NCBI RefSeq assembly: GCF_030818655.1
Contig: NZ_JAUTAN010000001.1
Span: forward strand, 62,001 to 126,000
Source of the DNA: Nocardioides zeae
Lineage (GTDB): Bacteria; Actinomycetota; Actinomycetes; Propionibacteriales; Nocardioidaceae
Length of the DNA stretch: 64,000 bases
Reading direction: 5' to 3'
Position 1 is the first letter of the stretch; every line of letters starts with the position of its first letter. Both the position numbers and the translations under genes were made by a program. Shown here one piece after another: positions 9,183 through 18,454 of the stretch. The notes under the pieces were generated by a model, which saw nothing but the letters and a program-made list of their open reading frames with translations, had not been told where the DNA came from and ran no database searches.

Positions 9183-10408
9183 CCGTCGCCGCCGACCTCG
9201 CCGACGAGCGGCTCGTCCGCAGTCGCGGCGCCCGTGGCGCCCTCGACGTCGTCTGGAACCGCCTGCGGGGCGGCGACCTCGGCAGCCTGCCGGTGGTCGT
9301 CGGCCTGATCGTGATCTGCACGGTCTTCTACAGCCTGGACCCGCGCTTCCTGTCGTCGTTCTCGATGGTCAACATCCTGACCTACGCGGCGCCGGTCGGG
9401 ATCATCGCGCTCGGCATCGTGCTGGTGCTGCTGCTCGGCGAGATCGACCTGTCCGTCGGCTCGGTCTCGGGCATGGCGGCCGCCATCATGGCCGTGCTCG
9501 TGGTGAAGGAGGGCCAGCCGGCGCTCGTCGGCCTGCTCGCCGGCGTCGCCGTCGGCGCGGTCGTCGGCATCGCCTACGCGTTCCTCTACACCGTGCTCGG
9601 CATCCCGAGCTTCGTGTTCTCCCTCGGCGGCCTGCTCGGCTTCCAGGGCGTGCTGCTCTACGTCCTCGGCTCCGACGGCACCATCAACCTGCCCGACGGC
9701 TCGGGGCTCACCGAGTTCGCCCGGTTCAGCTTCGTCAGCGGGGCCGCGGCGTACGTCGGCGTGGCGATCGTCGTCGCCCTCTACGTCGCGTCCCGCCTCT
9801 GGACGATCCGCCAGCGGCGCGCGGCCGACCTGTCGGCCCCCTCGCTCCTCGGCATCGGGCTCAAGGCCCTCGCTCTGGCGGCCGGCCTGGGCTGGCTGAC
9901 GTGGTACCTCGGCGTCGACCGCGGCTGGAGCTACAGCTTCCTGCTCTTCGCGGCGCTCGTGGTCGTCGTGGACCTGGCGCTGCGCCGCACGCGATGGGGA
10001 CGCCACGTCTTCGCCGTCGGCGGCAACGAGGAGGCGGCCCGCCGCTCGGGCGTGAAGGTCACGCGGATCTACGTGTCCGTCTTCGTGCTGACGTCCACCC
10101 TCGCCGCGCTCGGCGGCCTGCTGGCCGCCGGCCAGCAGACCTCGGTCTCGCAGGCCACGGGCACGACCGACACCAACCTGACCGCGATCGCCGCGGCCGT
10201 CATCGGCGGCACCAGCCTCTTCGGCGGGCGCGGGTCGGCGTACGCCGCGATGCTCGGCATCATCGTCCTGCAGGCCATCCAGTCGGGCCTCAACATCGTC
10301 GGTGTCGACTCCTCCGTCCGCTTCATGGTCACCGGCGGCGTGCTGCTGCTGGCGGTCGCCATCGACTCCGTCGCCCGTCGGGCGCGGTCGGCGAGCGGGC
10401 GCGGCTAG
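9179..10408 (+). CDS. xylH: Sugar ABC transporter permease (XylH-like)
   Basis: 409 residues with about ten hydrophobic helices. It contains GEIDLSVGSVSGMAAAIMA, the conserved loop of the BPD_transp_2 (ribose/xylose) permease family, and GGNEEAARRSGVKV before the last helices, with AAVIGGTSLFGGRGS. The extra membrane segments near residues 215-260 match XylH rather than the shorter RbsC. It forms the channel for the pentose delivered by the binding lipoprotein. The ATG overlaps the ATPase stop. Confidence 0.88.
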   Translation: MTVAADLADERLVRSRGARGALDVVWNRLRGGDLGSLPVVVGLIVICTVFYSLDPRFLSSFSMVNILTYAAPVGIIALGIVLVLLLGEIDLSVGSVSGMAAAIMAVLVVKEGQPALVGLLAGVAVGAVVGIAYAFLYTVLGIPSFVFSLGGLLGFQGVLLYVLGSDGTINLPDGSGLTEFARFSFVSGAAAYVGVAIVVALYVASRLWTIRQRRAADLSAPSLLGIGLKALALAAGLGWLTWYLGVDRGWSYSFLLFAALVVVVDLALRRTRWGRHVFAVGGNEEAARRSGVKVTRIYVSVFVLTSTLAALGGLLAAGQQTSVSQATGTTDTNLTAIAAAVIGGTSLFGGRGSAYAAMLGIIVLQAIQSGLNIVGVDSSVRFMVTGGVLLLAVAIDSVARRARSASGRG

Positions 10409-10446
10409 CGCGTCGTACCCCTCCCCGGCGTCGAGCAGGGGTGGAG

Positions 10447-10497
10447 CCGGGGGCGTCTCCGGGCACGGCCATAGGCGTGCCGGAGGGACGCCCCCGG
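10447..10497 (+). terminator. Strong hairpin after the xylFGH operon
   Basis: The arms start with 11 paired bases (CCGGGGGCGTC/GACGCCCCCGG) and continue imperfectly through TCCGGGCACG/CGTGCCGGAGG around a short loop. No U-tract follows, as is usual in this GC range. Confidence 0.65.
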
Positions 10498-10520
10498 TCC
10501 GCGTTCGGCACACTGCTCCC

Positions 10521-11843
10521 GTGAGCAAACTGTTCGGGGGACTCCGCCAGGCGCCCGCGCGCGTGCTGGCGGGCGTGCAGACCGGGGTGCGCGGGTTCGT
10601 GCTGAAGCAGGTGGGCGGCCGCGTCGACCTGTCGAAGATCGACCGCGTGCCCGCCAGCCTCGGCTGGCCGCTGGAGCGGGAGGGCGTCGACCCGCCCGGG
10701 CGGCTCGAGGAGATGCGGGCGGAGCACCCGGTGAGCCTGCTGACCACGTTCCTGGGCATCAAGGTGTGGTTGGTGACGGGGTACGACGCGGGCCACGAGG
10801 TGCTCGTCGACCGCGGTGGTGCGTACTCCACCGACATCCGGCCCTACGTGGGCAAGGCCGGCGCCGACGGGGGCGACATCGGCGGGCTCGGGTTCACGGA
10901 CCCGCCGGACCACACGCGGCTGCGGAAGTACCTGACGCCCGAGTTCACCCGCCGCCGGCTGCAGCGGCTCGAGCCGCTCGTCGACGCCATCATCGAGCGC
11001 CAGCTCGACGAGATCGAGGCGGCGGCCCGGGCGGCCGAGGACGGCGTCGTGGACCTCGTGCCGCTCTTCAGCTTCCCCATCCCGTTCCTCGTCATCTGCG
11101 AGCTCCTCGGCCTGTCCGACGAGCGGCGCGCGATCTTCCAGGAGCTCGGCTCGGCCCGCTTCGACGTCTCCAGCGGCGGCATCGGCGCGTTCGGGGCCAT
11201 CTCCGGCTCGCGCGAGTTCCTCCTCGCCGAGACGGCCCGCCAGCGGCACGACCCCGGCCCGGGGCTGATCGGTCAGATCGTGCGCGACCACGGCGACGAG
11301 ATCAGCGACTACGACCTCGGCGGTCTCGCCGACGGTGCGTTCACGGGCGGCATGGAGACGTCGGCCGGGATGCTCGCGCTCGGCAGCGCCGTGCTGCTCG
11401 AGCACCGCGAGACCTGGAAGCAGCTCGCCGCCGGCGAGGCCGACGTCGACGCCGTCGTCGAGGAGCTGCTGCGCTACCTCTCCGTCGTGCAGGTCGCCTT
11501 CCCGCGGTTCGCGACCACGGACGTCGAGGTCGCGGGCCAGCAGGTGCGCAAGGGCGACGTCGTGCTCGTGCACCTGCCGGCCGTCGACCGCGACCCGTCG
11601 TTCGGCGCCTGCCCCCACGCCTTCGACCCCGGGCGGGAGGAGAGGTCGCACCTCGCCTTCGGCCACGGCATCCACCGGTGCGTCGGCGCCGAGCTCGCCC
11701 GGATGGAGCTGCGGAAGGCCTACTCGGCCCTCGCCCGCCGTTTCCCCGACCTCGGGCTCGTGCGCGGGACGGACGACCTCGACTACTTCAGGTCGTCGAT
11801 CGTGTACGGCGTCGAGCGGATGCTCGTCCGACCGCTGGGCTGA
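10521..11843 (+). CDS. Cytochrome P450
   Basis: 440 residues, the usual soluble bacterial P450 length. The haem-binding loop is FGHGIHRCVGAELAR with Cys387 as the axial ligand, the K-helix ExxR is EELLR, and TDPPDHTRLRKYLTPEFT is the typical C-helix region. The I-helix reads GAFTGGMETSAG, with Met-Glu in the stretch where AGxD/ET is expected. It would hydroxylate a small hydrophobic substrate using electrons from ferredoxin; no ferredoxin or reductase gene is adjacent. It is convergent with the siderophore-binding gene with a 6-bp gap. The substrate is unknown. Confidence 0.93.
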   Translation: MSKLFGGLRQAPARVLAGVQTGVRGFVLKQVGGRVDLSKIDRVPASLGWPLEREGVDPPGRLEEMRAEHPVSLLTTFLGIKVWLVTGYDAGHEVLVDRGGAYSTDIRPYVGKAGADGGDIGGLGFTDPPDHTRLRKYLTPEFTRRRLQRLEPLVDAIIERQLDEIEAAARAAEDGVVDLVPLFSFPIPFLVICELLGLSDERRAIFQELGSARFDVSSGGIGAFGAISGSREFLLAETARQRHDPGPGLIGQIVRDHGDEISDYDLGGLADGAFTGGMETSAGMLALGSAVLLEHRETWKQLAAGEADVDAVVEELLRYLSVVQVAFPRFATTDVEVAGQQVRKGDVVLVHLPAVDRDPSFGACPHAFDPGREERSHLAFGHGIHRCVGAELARMELRKAYSALARRFPDLGLVRGTDDLDYFRSSIVYGVERMLVRPLG

Positions 11844-11849
11844 CGCGGC

Positions 11850-12911
11850 TCAGCCCAGCTCGACGTCCGCCAGCCACACGTCGGCGATGGTCTCGAGCGC
11901 CCACGGGAGGCTGAGGGCGCTGGCCCCGCGGCGCATCACCCAGATGGCGTTGCCGCCGGCGGCCGGGTCCTCGCCGTCGACCGCGGCGTACCGGCCCTCG
12001 GCGACCGCCGGGATCGCCTGGAACAGGGGCGACGCCTCCCGCGCCTCGCGGGTCGCGTCGTCGAAGTAGCCCACCACGAGCACGTCGCCGTCGAGCCGTC
12101 CGAGCAGCTCGTCGGACACGTGCGTCTCCTCGGTGAACTCGTCCGCGGCCGGGTGGGGGGCGAAGCCCAGGTTGGCCACGACCTGCTCGGCCGTGCCGCC
12201 GGCGACGGTGTAGTAGTCCATCCCCGTCTCGGGGTAGTCGGTCGCGATGGTGAGGGTGCGGCCGGCGTACTCGGGGTGGGCGTCCGCGACCGCGGCGATC
12301 GCCGCCTCGGCCTCCTCCACCACCGTGTCCGCGGCGGCGGCGAGGTCGAGCACCTCGCCGATCCGGCGCTGGGGCTCCCGCCAGTCGATCTGCGTCCCGT
12401 CGACGAGCTCGGGGTTCTCGAGCACGGGTGCGATCGCGCTGAGCCGCTCGAAGTCGGCCTCCTCCCAGAGGAAGTTGAGCGCGATGATGAGGTCGGGCTC
12501 GCTCGCGGCGATGCCCTCGACGTTGATGGGGTCGCTGCGGGTCGCCGTGTCGACGGTCTCGATCCCGGCCAGGTAGTCGTCGTCCCGCCACTCCCAGTCC
12601 TCGTCGGAGAGCGCGTAGACCGGCGTCACGTCGAGGGCCTCGAGCGCGTCGAGGTTGGAGGAGAAGCCGATGACGGCGACCCGTTCGGGCCGCTCCTCGA
12701 GCACCGTGTCGCCGGCCCAGGTCTCGAGGGTCAGCGGGTAGGACGTCGTGCCCTCCGCGGCCGGGAGCAGCGCCGCCGAGGACCCGCTCCCGCCGTCGCC
12801 GTCGCCGTCGTCCCCGCCCTCCGCGCCGCAGGCGGCCAGGGGGAGGGCGAGTGCTGCGGCGAGGACGCCGGTCAGCGCGCGCCTCCGCGCTCGGGGGGTG
12901 GGGACGGTCAT
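11850..12911 (-). CDS. Iron-siderophore ABC transporter substrate-binding lipoprotein
   Basis: 353 residues. The lipoprotein signal ends LPLAAC, followed by an Asp/Gly/Ser-rich linker and a FhuD/FepB-type fold: VLEERPERVAVIGFSSNLDALEALDV, PDLIIALNF, TLTIATDYPETGMDY and the C-terminal ETIADVWLADVELG. It captures a ferric siderophore outside the cell. No permease or ATPase is adjacent, so it must use a transporter encoded elsewhere. An iron box upstream and a divergent AraC regulator indicate iron/siderophore control. Confidence 0.9.
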   Translation of the reverse strand: MTVPTPRARRRALTGVLAAALALPLAACGAEGGDDGDGDGGSGSSAALLPAAEGTTSYPLTLETWAGDTVLEERPERVAVIGFSSNLDALEALDVTPVYALSDEDWEWRDDDYLAGIETVDTATRSDPINVEGIAASEPDLIIALNFLWEEADFERLSAIAPVLENPELVDGTQIDWREPQRRIGEVLDLAAAADTVVEEAEAAIAAVADAHPEYAGRTLTIATDYPETGMDYYTVAGGTAEQVVANLGFAPHPAADEFTEETHVSDELLGRLDGDVLVVGYFDDATREAREASPLFQAIPAVAEGRYAAVDGEDPAAGGNAIWVMRRGASALSLPWALETIADVWLADVELG

Positions 12912-12962
12912 GGGGGACTCCTCGGCTCGGGGTGCCGCACGGTCGCGGGCGGCGCGACGAGG

Positions 12963-12981
12963 TTAGGTGAGCCTACCCATG
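12963..12981. promoter_or_regulatory. Iron box (IdeR/DtxR-type operator)
   Basis: TTAGGTGAGCCTACCCATG matches 15 of 19 positions of the IdeR/DtxR consensus TWAGGTWAGSCTWACCTWA. It lies 52 bases before the siderophore-binding gene and between divergent genes, so the iron-loaded repressor could shut off both. Confidence 0.7.
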
Positions 12982-12986
12982 CCTTA

Positions 12987-13021
12987 GGGTGCAGTTCCCG
13001 CCAACCTGGGTGCAGTTCCCG
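12987..13021. promoter_or_regulatory. Phased 14-bp direct repeat, candidate AraC-regulator site
   Basis: GGGTGCAGTTCCCG occurs twice (12987-13000 and 13008-13021), identical and 21 bp apart, two helical turns. This is the arrangement bound by AraC-type activators. The site sits between the regulator gene and the iron box. Confidence 0.6.
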
Positions 13022-13044
13022 GCGGTACGACGAGGAGGAGCCCC

Positions 13045-13774
13045 GTGACGACGATCGCGTCCGCCCGGGTCCACGTGCCCGCGTTCGCCGTAGCGGAGCG
13101 CGCCGAGGCCGAGGAGCACGTGCTCCTGTGGCAGGTGCGGGGGTCCTCCGACGTCCGGGTGGACGGCGAGGACCGCACGCTCGTGGCGGGTCAGGCCCTC
13201 TGGATCCCGGCGGGGGTGCGCCACGAGTTCACGGTGCGCGTGAACTCGGTCGTGCTGCCGATGCTGTTCGGAGCGGGCACGACCGCGACCACCCTGCAGC
13301 GGCCCACGGCCATCGGGGTCGACGCCGACCTGCGCACGCTGTTCCTCGCCTACGTGCAGACGAGCTACAGCATCATCCGGCCCCCGGTGAACATCGCGCG
13401 GCAGATCCTCGCGCTGCTGGAGGAGCGGCCGGCGCTGCCCACGGCGCTGCCCCTGCCCGCGAGCGCGGCGGCCCGGGCCGTCGCGGAGGCGCTGCTGTTC
13501 AACCCCCGGCGACGACCGGAGCGTCGAGGAGCTGGCGACCGCGGTCCACGCGTCGGTGCGCACCCTCGAGCGACGGTTCCGTGCGGAGACCGGGCTCTCG
13601 TTGCGGCAGTGGCGGATCCGCAACCGCATGGAGGCGGCCGCGGTGCTCCTCCGGTCGCGGACGACCACGGCGGCGGTCGCGCACCGGGTGGGCTACACCG
13701 ACCTCAGCGCGTTCCGCCGGGTGTTCAAGGCCCACTTCGGGACGACGCCGGGGGAGTACGCGGCGCGTCAGTAG
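13045..13774 (+). CDS. AraC-family transcriptional regulator, frameshifted
   Basis: The GTG at 13045 follows GAGGAGG. The N-terminal part is a cupin-like sensor ([34 protein letters not shown]). The C-terminal part has two HTH motifs ([19 protein letters not shown] and [22 protein letters not shown]), which define AraC/XylS proteins. The two parts are in different frames: the C5 run at 13503-13507 has one base too many, since removing it gives [15 protein letters not shown]. Joined, the protein is about 242 residues and ends 7 bp inside the convergent fbiC gene. The divergent siderophore-binding gene suggests a siderophore-sensing activator. Confidence 0.8.
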
Positions 13775-16341
13775 GTCGTGCGCCGCTGCACGACCGGCCG
13801 CCCGATGCCGGCACCGATCTCCTCGAGCTCGGCCACGGTCTTCGCGGAGCCGTGCTCGGAGCCCGCCATGCGGGAGATGGTCTCCTCCATGAGGGTGCCG
13901 CCGAGGTCGTTGGCGCCGGCGCGCAGCATGAGGCGGGTGCCGTCGATGCCGAGCTTGACCCAGCTGGTCTGGATGTTCGAGATCCGGCCGTGGAGCAGGA
14001 TCCGCGCGAGGGCGTGCACGGCGAGGTTGTCGCGCAGCGACGGGCCGGGGCGGGCGACGCCGGCGAGGTAGATCGGCGCCGAGGCGTGCACGAAGGGCAG
14101 GGGCACGAACTCGGTGAAGCCGCGACGTCCCTCGGCCAGGGAGAGGTCCTGGACGCCCTTGAGCACGTTGAGGTGTCCCACCCAGTGGCGGGGGTTGTCG
14201 ACGTGGCCGTACATCATCGTGGAGGTCGTCGGGATCCCGACGCGGTGCGCGGTGGAGATGATGTCGACCCAGGTGGCCGTGGGGAGCTTGCCCTTCGTGA
14301 GGATCCAGCGGACCTCGTCGTCGAGGATCTCCGCGGCGGTGCCGGGGATGGAGTCGAGACCGGCCTCGCGGGCCTTGATGAGGAAGTCCTCGAAGGAGAG
14401 CCCGGTGCGGGTGGAGCCGTTGAGGATCTCCATCGGCGAGTAGGCGTGCACGTGCATCTGGGGCACCCGCGCCTTGACCGCGGCGGCGATGTCGAAGTAC
14501 GCCGTGCCCGGCAGCTGCGGGTCGATGCCGCCCTGCATGCACACCTCGGTCGCGCCGAGGTCCCACGCCTCCGCGGCCCGGTCGGCGACCTGGTCGAGGG
14601 ACAGCGAGTAGGCGTCGGCGTCGGTGCGGCGCTGGGCGAACGCGCAGAAGCGGCACCCGACGTAGCAGACGTTGGTGAAGTTGATGTTCCGGTTCACCAC
14701 GTAGGTGACGTCGTCGCCCACCGTCTCGCGGCGCAGGTCGTCGGCGAGCTCGGTGACCGCGCGCAGCAGGTCGCCCTCGGCGGTGATGAGCGTCAGCGCG
14801 TGCTCGTCGGCGAGGTTCCCGGGATCGCGGTGGGCCGCCGCGAGCGCCTCGCGGCCCGCGGCGAGGTTGACCGAGGGCGCGGACGGCGCGGAGGGTGCGG
14901 AGGGCTCGGCGCCGATGGCGCGCGCGGCTCCGTCGATCTCCGACCAGTCGCCGTACACCGTGTCGAAGTCGCTGCGCCGGTCCTCGGTGCGGCCGGAGGT
15001 GTCGACCTCGGCGTGCAGGTCCACCCGCCCGAAGGAGCTGGCCTCGAGGGAGGGGTCCGGCTCCTGCCAGGGCGCCCCGACCGGTCGGATCCCGGGGACC
15101 GCCAGCCCGTCGTCCTGCGCGAGCGCGGCCACGTGGCCCGCGACGCGGGGGTCGAGCCAGGGCTCCTCCCGGGTGAGCGAGCCCACGACGTACTCGGGGT
15201 GCACGGTCAGGCGCGGCTCGAGGGTGAAGCCGCACTCGGCGGTGACCGCACGCAGCCGCTCCAGCGAGGGCCAGGGCCGCTCGGGGTTCACGTGGTCGGG
15301 GGTCAGGGGCGAGACGCCACCCCAGTCGTCCACGCCGGCGTCGAGCAGGGCGCGGCACTCCGCCGAGCCCTCCGCGTGGTCGACGAGGTTGGGCGGGGCC
15401 TGCACGCGGGCCTTGGGGCCGAGCAGGACGCGGGTGACGGCGATGGCGGCGCGGTACTCGTCGAGGCCGAGGTCCCCCGCGTGCCGCATGGCGGTGTCGG
15501 GCTTGGCGCGGAAGTTCTGCACGATCACCTCCTGCACGTGGCCGTAGGTCCGCGCGATCCGCCGCAGCGCGAAGATCGTCTCGGCCCGCTCGGTGAGGTC
15601 CTCGCCGATGCCGACCAGCAGCCCGGTGGTGAACGGGATCGACAGGCGCCCGGCGTCCTCGAGCGTGCGCAGGCGCACCGCCGGGTCCTTGTCGGGGGAG
15701 CCGAAGTGGGCCAGGCCCTTGGTGGTGAAGAGCCGCGTCGAGGTCGTCTCGAGCATCATCCCCATCGACGGGGCGACCGGCTTGAGCCGGTTCATCTCCT
15801 CCCACGACATGACGCCGGGGTTGAGGTGGGGCAGCAGCCCGGTCTCCTCGAGCACGTGCACGGCCATCGCGCGCACGTAGGCCAGCGTCGAGTCGTAGCC
15901 CTGCTCGTCGAGCCACGCCCGCGCCTCCGGCCAGCGGTCCTCCGGCCGGTCGCCGAGGGTGAACAGCGCCTCCAGGCACCCCAGCGCCGCGCCCTCGCGG
16001 GCGATGTCGAGGATCTCGTCGGGGGAGAGGTACGGCGCGCGCCCGGCCCGCGCCGCCTGCCCCGGCGTCTCGACGAAGGTGCAGTAGTGGCACCGGTCCC
16101 GGCACAACCGCGTGATCGGGATGAACACCTTGGGGGAGTAGGTGACCACGCCCGGGCGCCCCGCCGCGACGAGCCCGGCGTCGCGCACGCGCGCCGCGAC
16201 GGCGGTCAGGCGGTCGAGCTCCTCACCCGTGGCCCCCAGCAGGGCCGCGGCCTCCGCGACGTCGAGGCTGGCGCCCCGCTCCGCGCGGGCGAGGGCGCGG
16301 CGTACCTGCTGGGGGGTGGGAGCGGTGGGGTCAGCAGTCAC
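13768..16341 (-). CDS. fbiC: FO synthase (fused CofG-CofH) for coenzyme F420
   Basis: 857 residues, the length of actinobacterial FbiC. It builds 7,8-didemethyl-8-hydroxy-5-deazariboflavin (FO) from a flavin precursor and tyrosine by two radical-SAM steps. The CofG half has [10 protein letters not shown] (CxxxCxxC) and the CofH half has [10 protein letters not shown], each binding a 4Fe-4S cluster. The arrangement [16 protein letters not shown] ... [14 protein letters not shown] is diagnostic. The GTG start follows TAGGCT by 6 bases with no Shine-Dalgarno, so translation is probably leaderless. Its presence means the organism makes F420. Confidence 0.96.
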   Translation of the reverse strand: MTADPTAPTPQQVRRALARAERGASLDVAEAAALLGATGEELDRLTAVAARVRDAGLVAAGRPGVVTYSPKVFIPITRLCRDRCHYCTFVETPGQAARAGRAPYLSPDEILDIAREGAALGCLEALFTLGDRPEDRWPEARAWLDEQGYDSTLAYVRAMAVHVLEETGLLPHLNPGVMSWEEMNRLKPVAPSMGMMLETTSTRLFTTKGLAHFGSPDKDPAVRLRTLEDAGRLSIPFTTGLLVGIGEDLTERAETIFALRRIARTYGHVQEVIVQNFRAKPDTAMRHAGDLGLDEYRAAIAVTRVLLGPKARVQAPPNLVDHAEGSAECRALLDAGVDDWGGVSPLTPDHVNPERPWPSLERLRAVTAECGFTLEPRLTVHPEYVVGSLTREEPWLDPRVAGHVAALAQDDGLAVPGIRPVGAPWQEPDPSLEASSFGRVDLHAEVDTSGRTEDRRSDFDTVYGDWSEIDGAARAIGAEPSAPSAPSAPSVNLAAGREALAAAHRDPGNLADEHALTLITAEGDLLRAVTELADDLRRETVGDDVTYVVNRNINFTNVCYVGCRFCAFAQRRTDADAYSLSLDQVADRAAEAWDLGATEVCMQGGIDPQLPGTAYFDIAAAVKARVPQMHVHAYSPMEILNGSTRTGLSFEDFLIKAREAGLDSIPGTAAEILDDEVRWILTKGKLPTATWVDIISTAHRVGIPTTSTMMYGHVDNPRHWVGHLNVLKGVQDLSLAEGRRGFTEFVPLPFVHASAPIYLAGVARPGPSLRDNLAVHALARILLHGRISNIQTSWVKLGIDGTRLMLRAGANDLGGTLMEETISRMAGSEHGSAKTVAELEEIGAGIGRPVVQRRTTY

Positions 16342-16347
16342 CGTGCG

Positions 16348-16353
16348 AGCCTA
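16348..16353 (-). promoter_or_regulatory. Leaderless-type -10 for fbiC
   Basis: TAGGCT on the minus strand, 6 bases before the GTG at 16341. Confidence 0.5.
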
Positions 16354-16374
16354 GTCCGGGGTGGCGCGGGAGGA

Positions 16375-17529
16375 TCACAGGCCGAGCATCCGCCCGATGA
16401 TCTCCTTCTGGATCTCCGTCGTGCCGCCGTAGATCGTCTGGATGCGGCTGTCGACGAAGGCCTTGGCGATGGGGTACTCCATCATGTAGCCGTAGCCGCC
16501 GTGCAGCTGCACGCCCCGGTCCACGAGCTTGGTCTGCAGCTCGGTGGTCCACCACTTCGCCATCGACGCCAGCGTCGTGTCGACCTCACCGCGGTTCAGC
16601 TTCATCACCGTGTCGTTGACGAAGACGCGGGCGATGTGGACCTCGGTCGCCATCTCCGCGAGCGTGAAGCGCGTGTTCTGGAACTTGGAGATGGGGCGGC
16701 CGAAGGCCTCCCGCTCCTTCACGTAGTCGAGGCTCAGCTTGAGGATGTGCTCGCACGCGGCGACGGCGATCGCGGCGATCGAGACGCGCTCGCGGGGGAG
16801 GTTGTTCATCAGCGAGATGAAGCCGGAGCCCTCCTCGCCGAGCAGGTTCTCCTTGGGCACGATCACGTTGTCGAAGAACAGCTCGGCCGTGTCCTGCGCC
16901 TTCATGCCGACCTTGTCGAGGTTGCGGCCGCGGCTGAAGCCCTCCATGCCGCTCTCGACGACGAGCAGGCTGATGCCGTTGTGGCCCGCGTCGGGGTTGG
17001 TGCGCGCGACGACGATGACGATGTCGGCCATGATCCCGTTGGAGATGAAGGTCTTGGAGCCGTTGAGCACGTAGTGGTCGCCCTTGTCGACGGCGCTCGT
17101 GCGGATGCCCTGCAGGTCGGATCCCGCCCCGGGCTCGGTCATCGCGATGGCGGTGACGATGTCGCCGGAGACGCAGCCGGGCAGCCAGCGCTCCTTCTGC
17201 TCCTGCGTGCCGAGCTCGAGGATGTAGGGGACGATGATGTCGTTGTGGAGCGGGAAGCCCAGGCCGCTCGCGCCGATCTTGCTGATCTCCTCGACGACCA
17301 CCATGTTGTAGCGGAAGTCGTCGAGCCCGAGGCCCCCGAACTCCTCCGGCACGTCGAAGCTGAGCAGCCCCGTCGCCCCCGCCTTGCGCCAGACCTCGCG
17401 GTCGACGATCCCGTCGGCCTCCCACTGCTCGTGGTACGGCGCGACCTCCTTCTCGAGGAACGCGCGGACGGTCGCGCGGAAGTCCTCGTGCTCGGTCTCG
17501 AGGATCTCGGCGGCACTGGCAAGGGACAT
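16375..17529 (-). CDS. Acyl-CoA dehydrogenase (FadE-type)
   Basis: 384 residues, full length. It catalyses the FAD-dependent alpha,beta-dehydrogenation of an acyl-CoA. Family motifs are AIAMTEPGAGSDLQGI (FAD/substrate contact), VLNGSKTFISNG, REAFGRPISKFQNTRF, LHGGYGYMMEYP and IYGGTTEIQKEIIGR. The last has Gly where medium-chain enzymes carry their catalytic Glu (YEGT), so the base is probably supplied from another helix, as in long-chain and isovaleryl enzymes. GAGGAG precedes the ATG. It is divergent from a MerR regulator, with repeated CTGT(T/C)A sites between them. Confidence 0.93.
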   Translation of the reverse strand: MSLASAAEILETEHEDFRATVRAFLEKEVAPYHEQWEADGIVDREVWRKAGATGLLSFDVPEEFGGLGLDDFRYNMVVVEEISKIGASGLGFPLHNDIIVPYILELGTQEQKERWLPGCVSGDIVTAIAMTEPGAGSDLQGIRTSAVDKGDHYVLNGSKTFISNGIMADIVIVVARTNPDAGHNGISLLVVESGMEGFSRGRNLDKVGMKAQDTAELFFDNVIVPKENLLGEEGSGFISLMNNLPRERVSIAAIAVAACEHILKLSLDYVKEREAFGRPISKFQNTRFTLAEMATEVHIARVFVNDTVMKLNRGEVDTTLASMAKWWTTELQTKLVDRGVQLHGGYGYMMEYPIAKAFVDSRIQTIYGGTTEIQKEIIGRMLGL

Positions 17530-17562
17530 GCTGGCTCCTCAGGTACGTCGATGTGACATCGC

Positions 17563-17584
17563 AACTGTTACAGCGAAACTGTCA
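17563..17584. promoter_or_regulatory. Repeated AACTGTYA sites before the acyl-CoA dehydrogenase
   Basis: AACTGTTA (17563-17570) and AACTGTCA (17577-17584) lie 14 bp apart, and CTGTTACAG is itself palindromic. They share CTGT(C/T)A with the palindrome in front of the divergent MerR gene. Confidence 0.4.
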
Positions 17585-17635
17585 TGGTGCAAGCGGGCAG
17601 GGGGCCCGAACCGCGCGGCGGATTGCCTCGCGGTC

Positions 17636-17654
17636 GTGACAGACCTACTGTCAC
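17636..17654. promoter_or_regulatory. Palindromic operator over the MerR gene promoter
   Basis: Perfect inverted repeat GTGACAG-ACCTA-CTGTCAC. It overlaps the -10 TACTGT (17646-17651), whose GTG start lies 7 bases further on. This fits autoregulation by the MerR protein. Confidence 0.55.
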
Positions 17655-17658
17655 GGTC

Positions 17659-18417
17659 GTGAGCCCGTCCCCCGAGCCGTCCGACACCACCGATCCGTCC
17701 GCGCTCGGCGACACCGGCCTCCTCACGATCGACGAGCTGTCGGCACAGGCGGGCACGACGGTGCGCACGACGCGCTACTACGCGAGCCTCGGCCTCATCC
17801 CGCCGCCCGAGCGCCGGGGCCGGGTGGCCTACTACGGCGACGTCCACCTCGCCCGCCTCGAGATGGTCCGGGCGCTGCAGGACCACGGCTTCACGCTGCA
17901 GGCGATCGAGCGCTACCTGACGTCGCTCTCGCCCGAGGCCACGACCGAGGAGCTCGCCCTGCAGCGGACGATGCTCACCTCCTGGACGACGCAGCCGCCC
18001 GAGCGCCTGACCCGCCGGCAGCTCGACAAGCGCGCCGGACGCGTGCTCTCCGACGACCAGCTCGCGGTGCTCGTCGAGCTGCAGGCGCTGGAGCTCGACG
18101 ACGACGGCGCCCGCTACCTGGTGCACGCCGGCCTGCCCCAGGCGCTCGAGATGTTCGACCTCGACCTGCCGCTCGAGTCGATGGTGCAGGCGACCGCGGC
18201 GATCGACCGCCACATGCGGTCGCTCGCCGACGAGCTCACCGAGATCCTGCGCACCCAGGTCGTGCGGCCCTTCCGGGCCGAGCAGCACACGCCGGAGGAG
18301 GCGGTCCGCATGGAGCGCACGGTCTCGTCCCTGCGCCGCGTCACCCTCGAGGCGGTCGTCGTCGGCTTCCAGCGGGCGGCCAACGAGGTCATCCAGCGGT
18401 CGCTGCGGCGCCGTTAG
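17659..18417 (+). CDS. MerR-family transcriptional regulator
   Basis: 252 residues from the GTG at 17659. After a short acidic tail, the MerR winged helix reads [47 protein letters not shown], followed by the dimerisation helix and a long, mostly helical C-terminal domain without metal-binding cysteines, so it senses an organic ligand. It is divergent from acyl-CoA dehydrogenase, which suggests control of fatty-acid or acyl-CoA metabolism; the ligand (perhaps an acyl-CoA) is inference. Confidence 0.87.
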   Translation: MSPSPEPSDTTDPSALGDTGLLTIDELSAQAGTTVRTTRYYASLGLIPPPERRGRVAYYGDVHLARLEMVRALQDHGFTLQAIERYLTSLSPEATTEELALQRTMLTSWTTQPPERLTRRQLDKRAGRVLSDDQLAVLVELQALELDDDGARYLVHAGLPQALEMFDLDLPLESMVQATAAIDRHMRSLADELTEILRTQVVRPFRAEQHTPEEAVRMERTVSSLRRVTLEAVVVGFQRAANEVIQRSLRRR

Positions 18418-18454
18418 GGCGCCCACCGCGCGGGTGCTGGGGCACGATGGGCGC

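Noticed and set aside
13045..17556. Apparent 1,503-residue protein running from the AraC start through fbiC and acyl-CoA dehydrogenase
   Set aside because: Only the first 150 residues are real; the rest is antisense to two well-defined genes and results from the frameshift.
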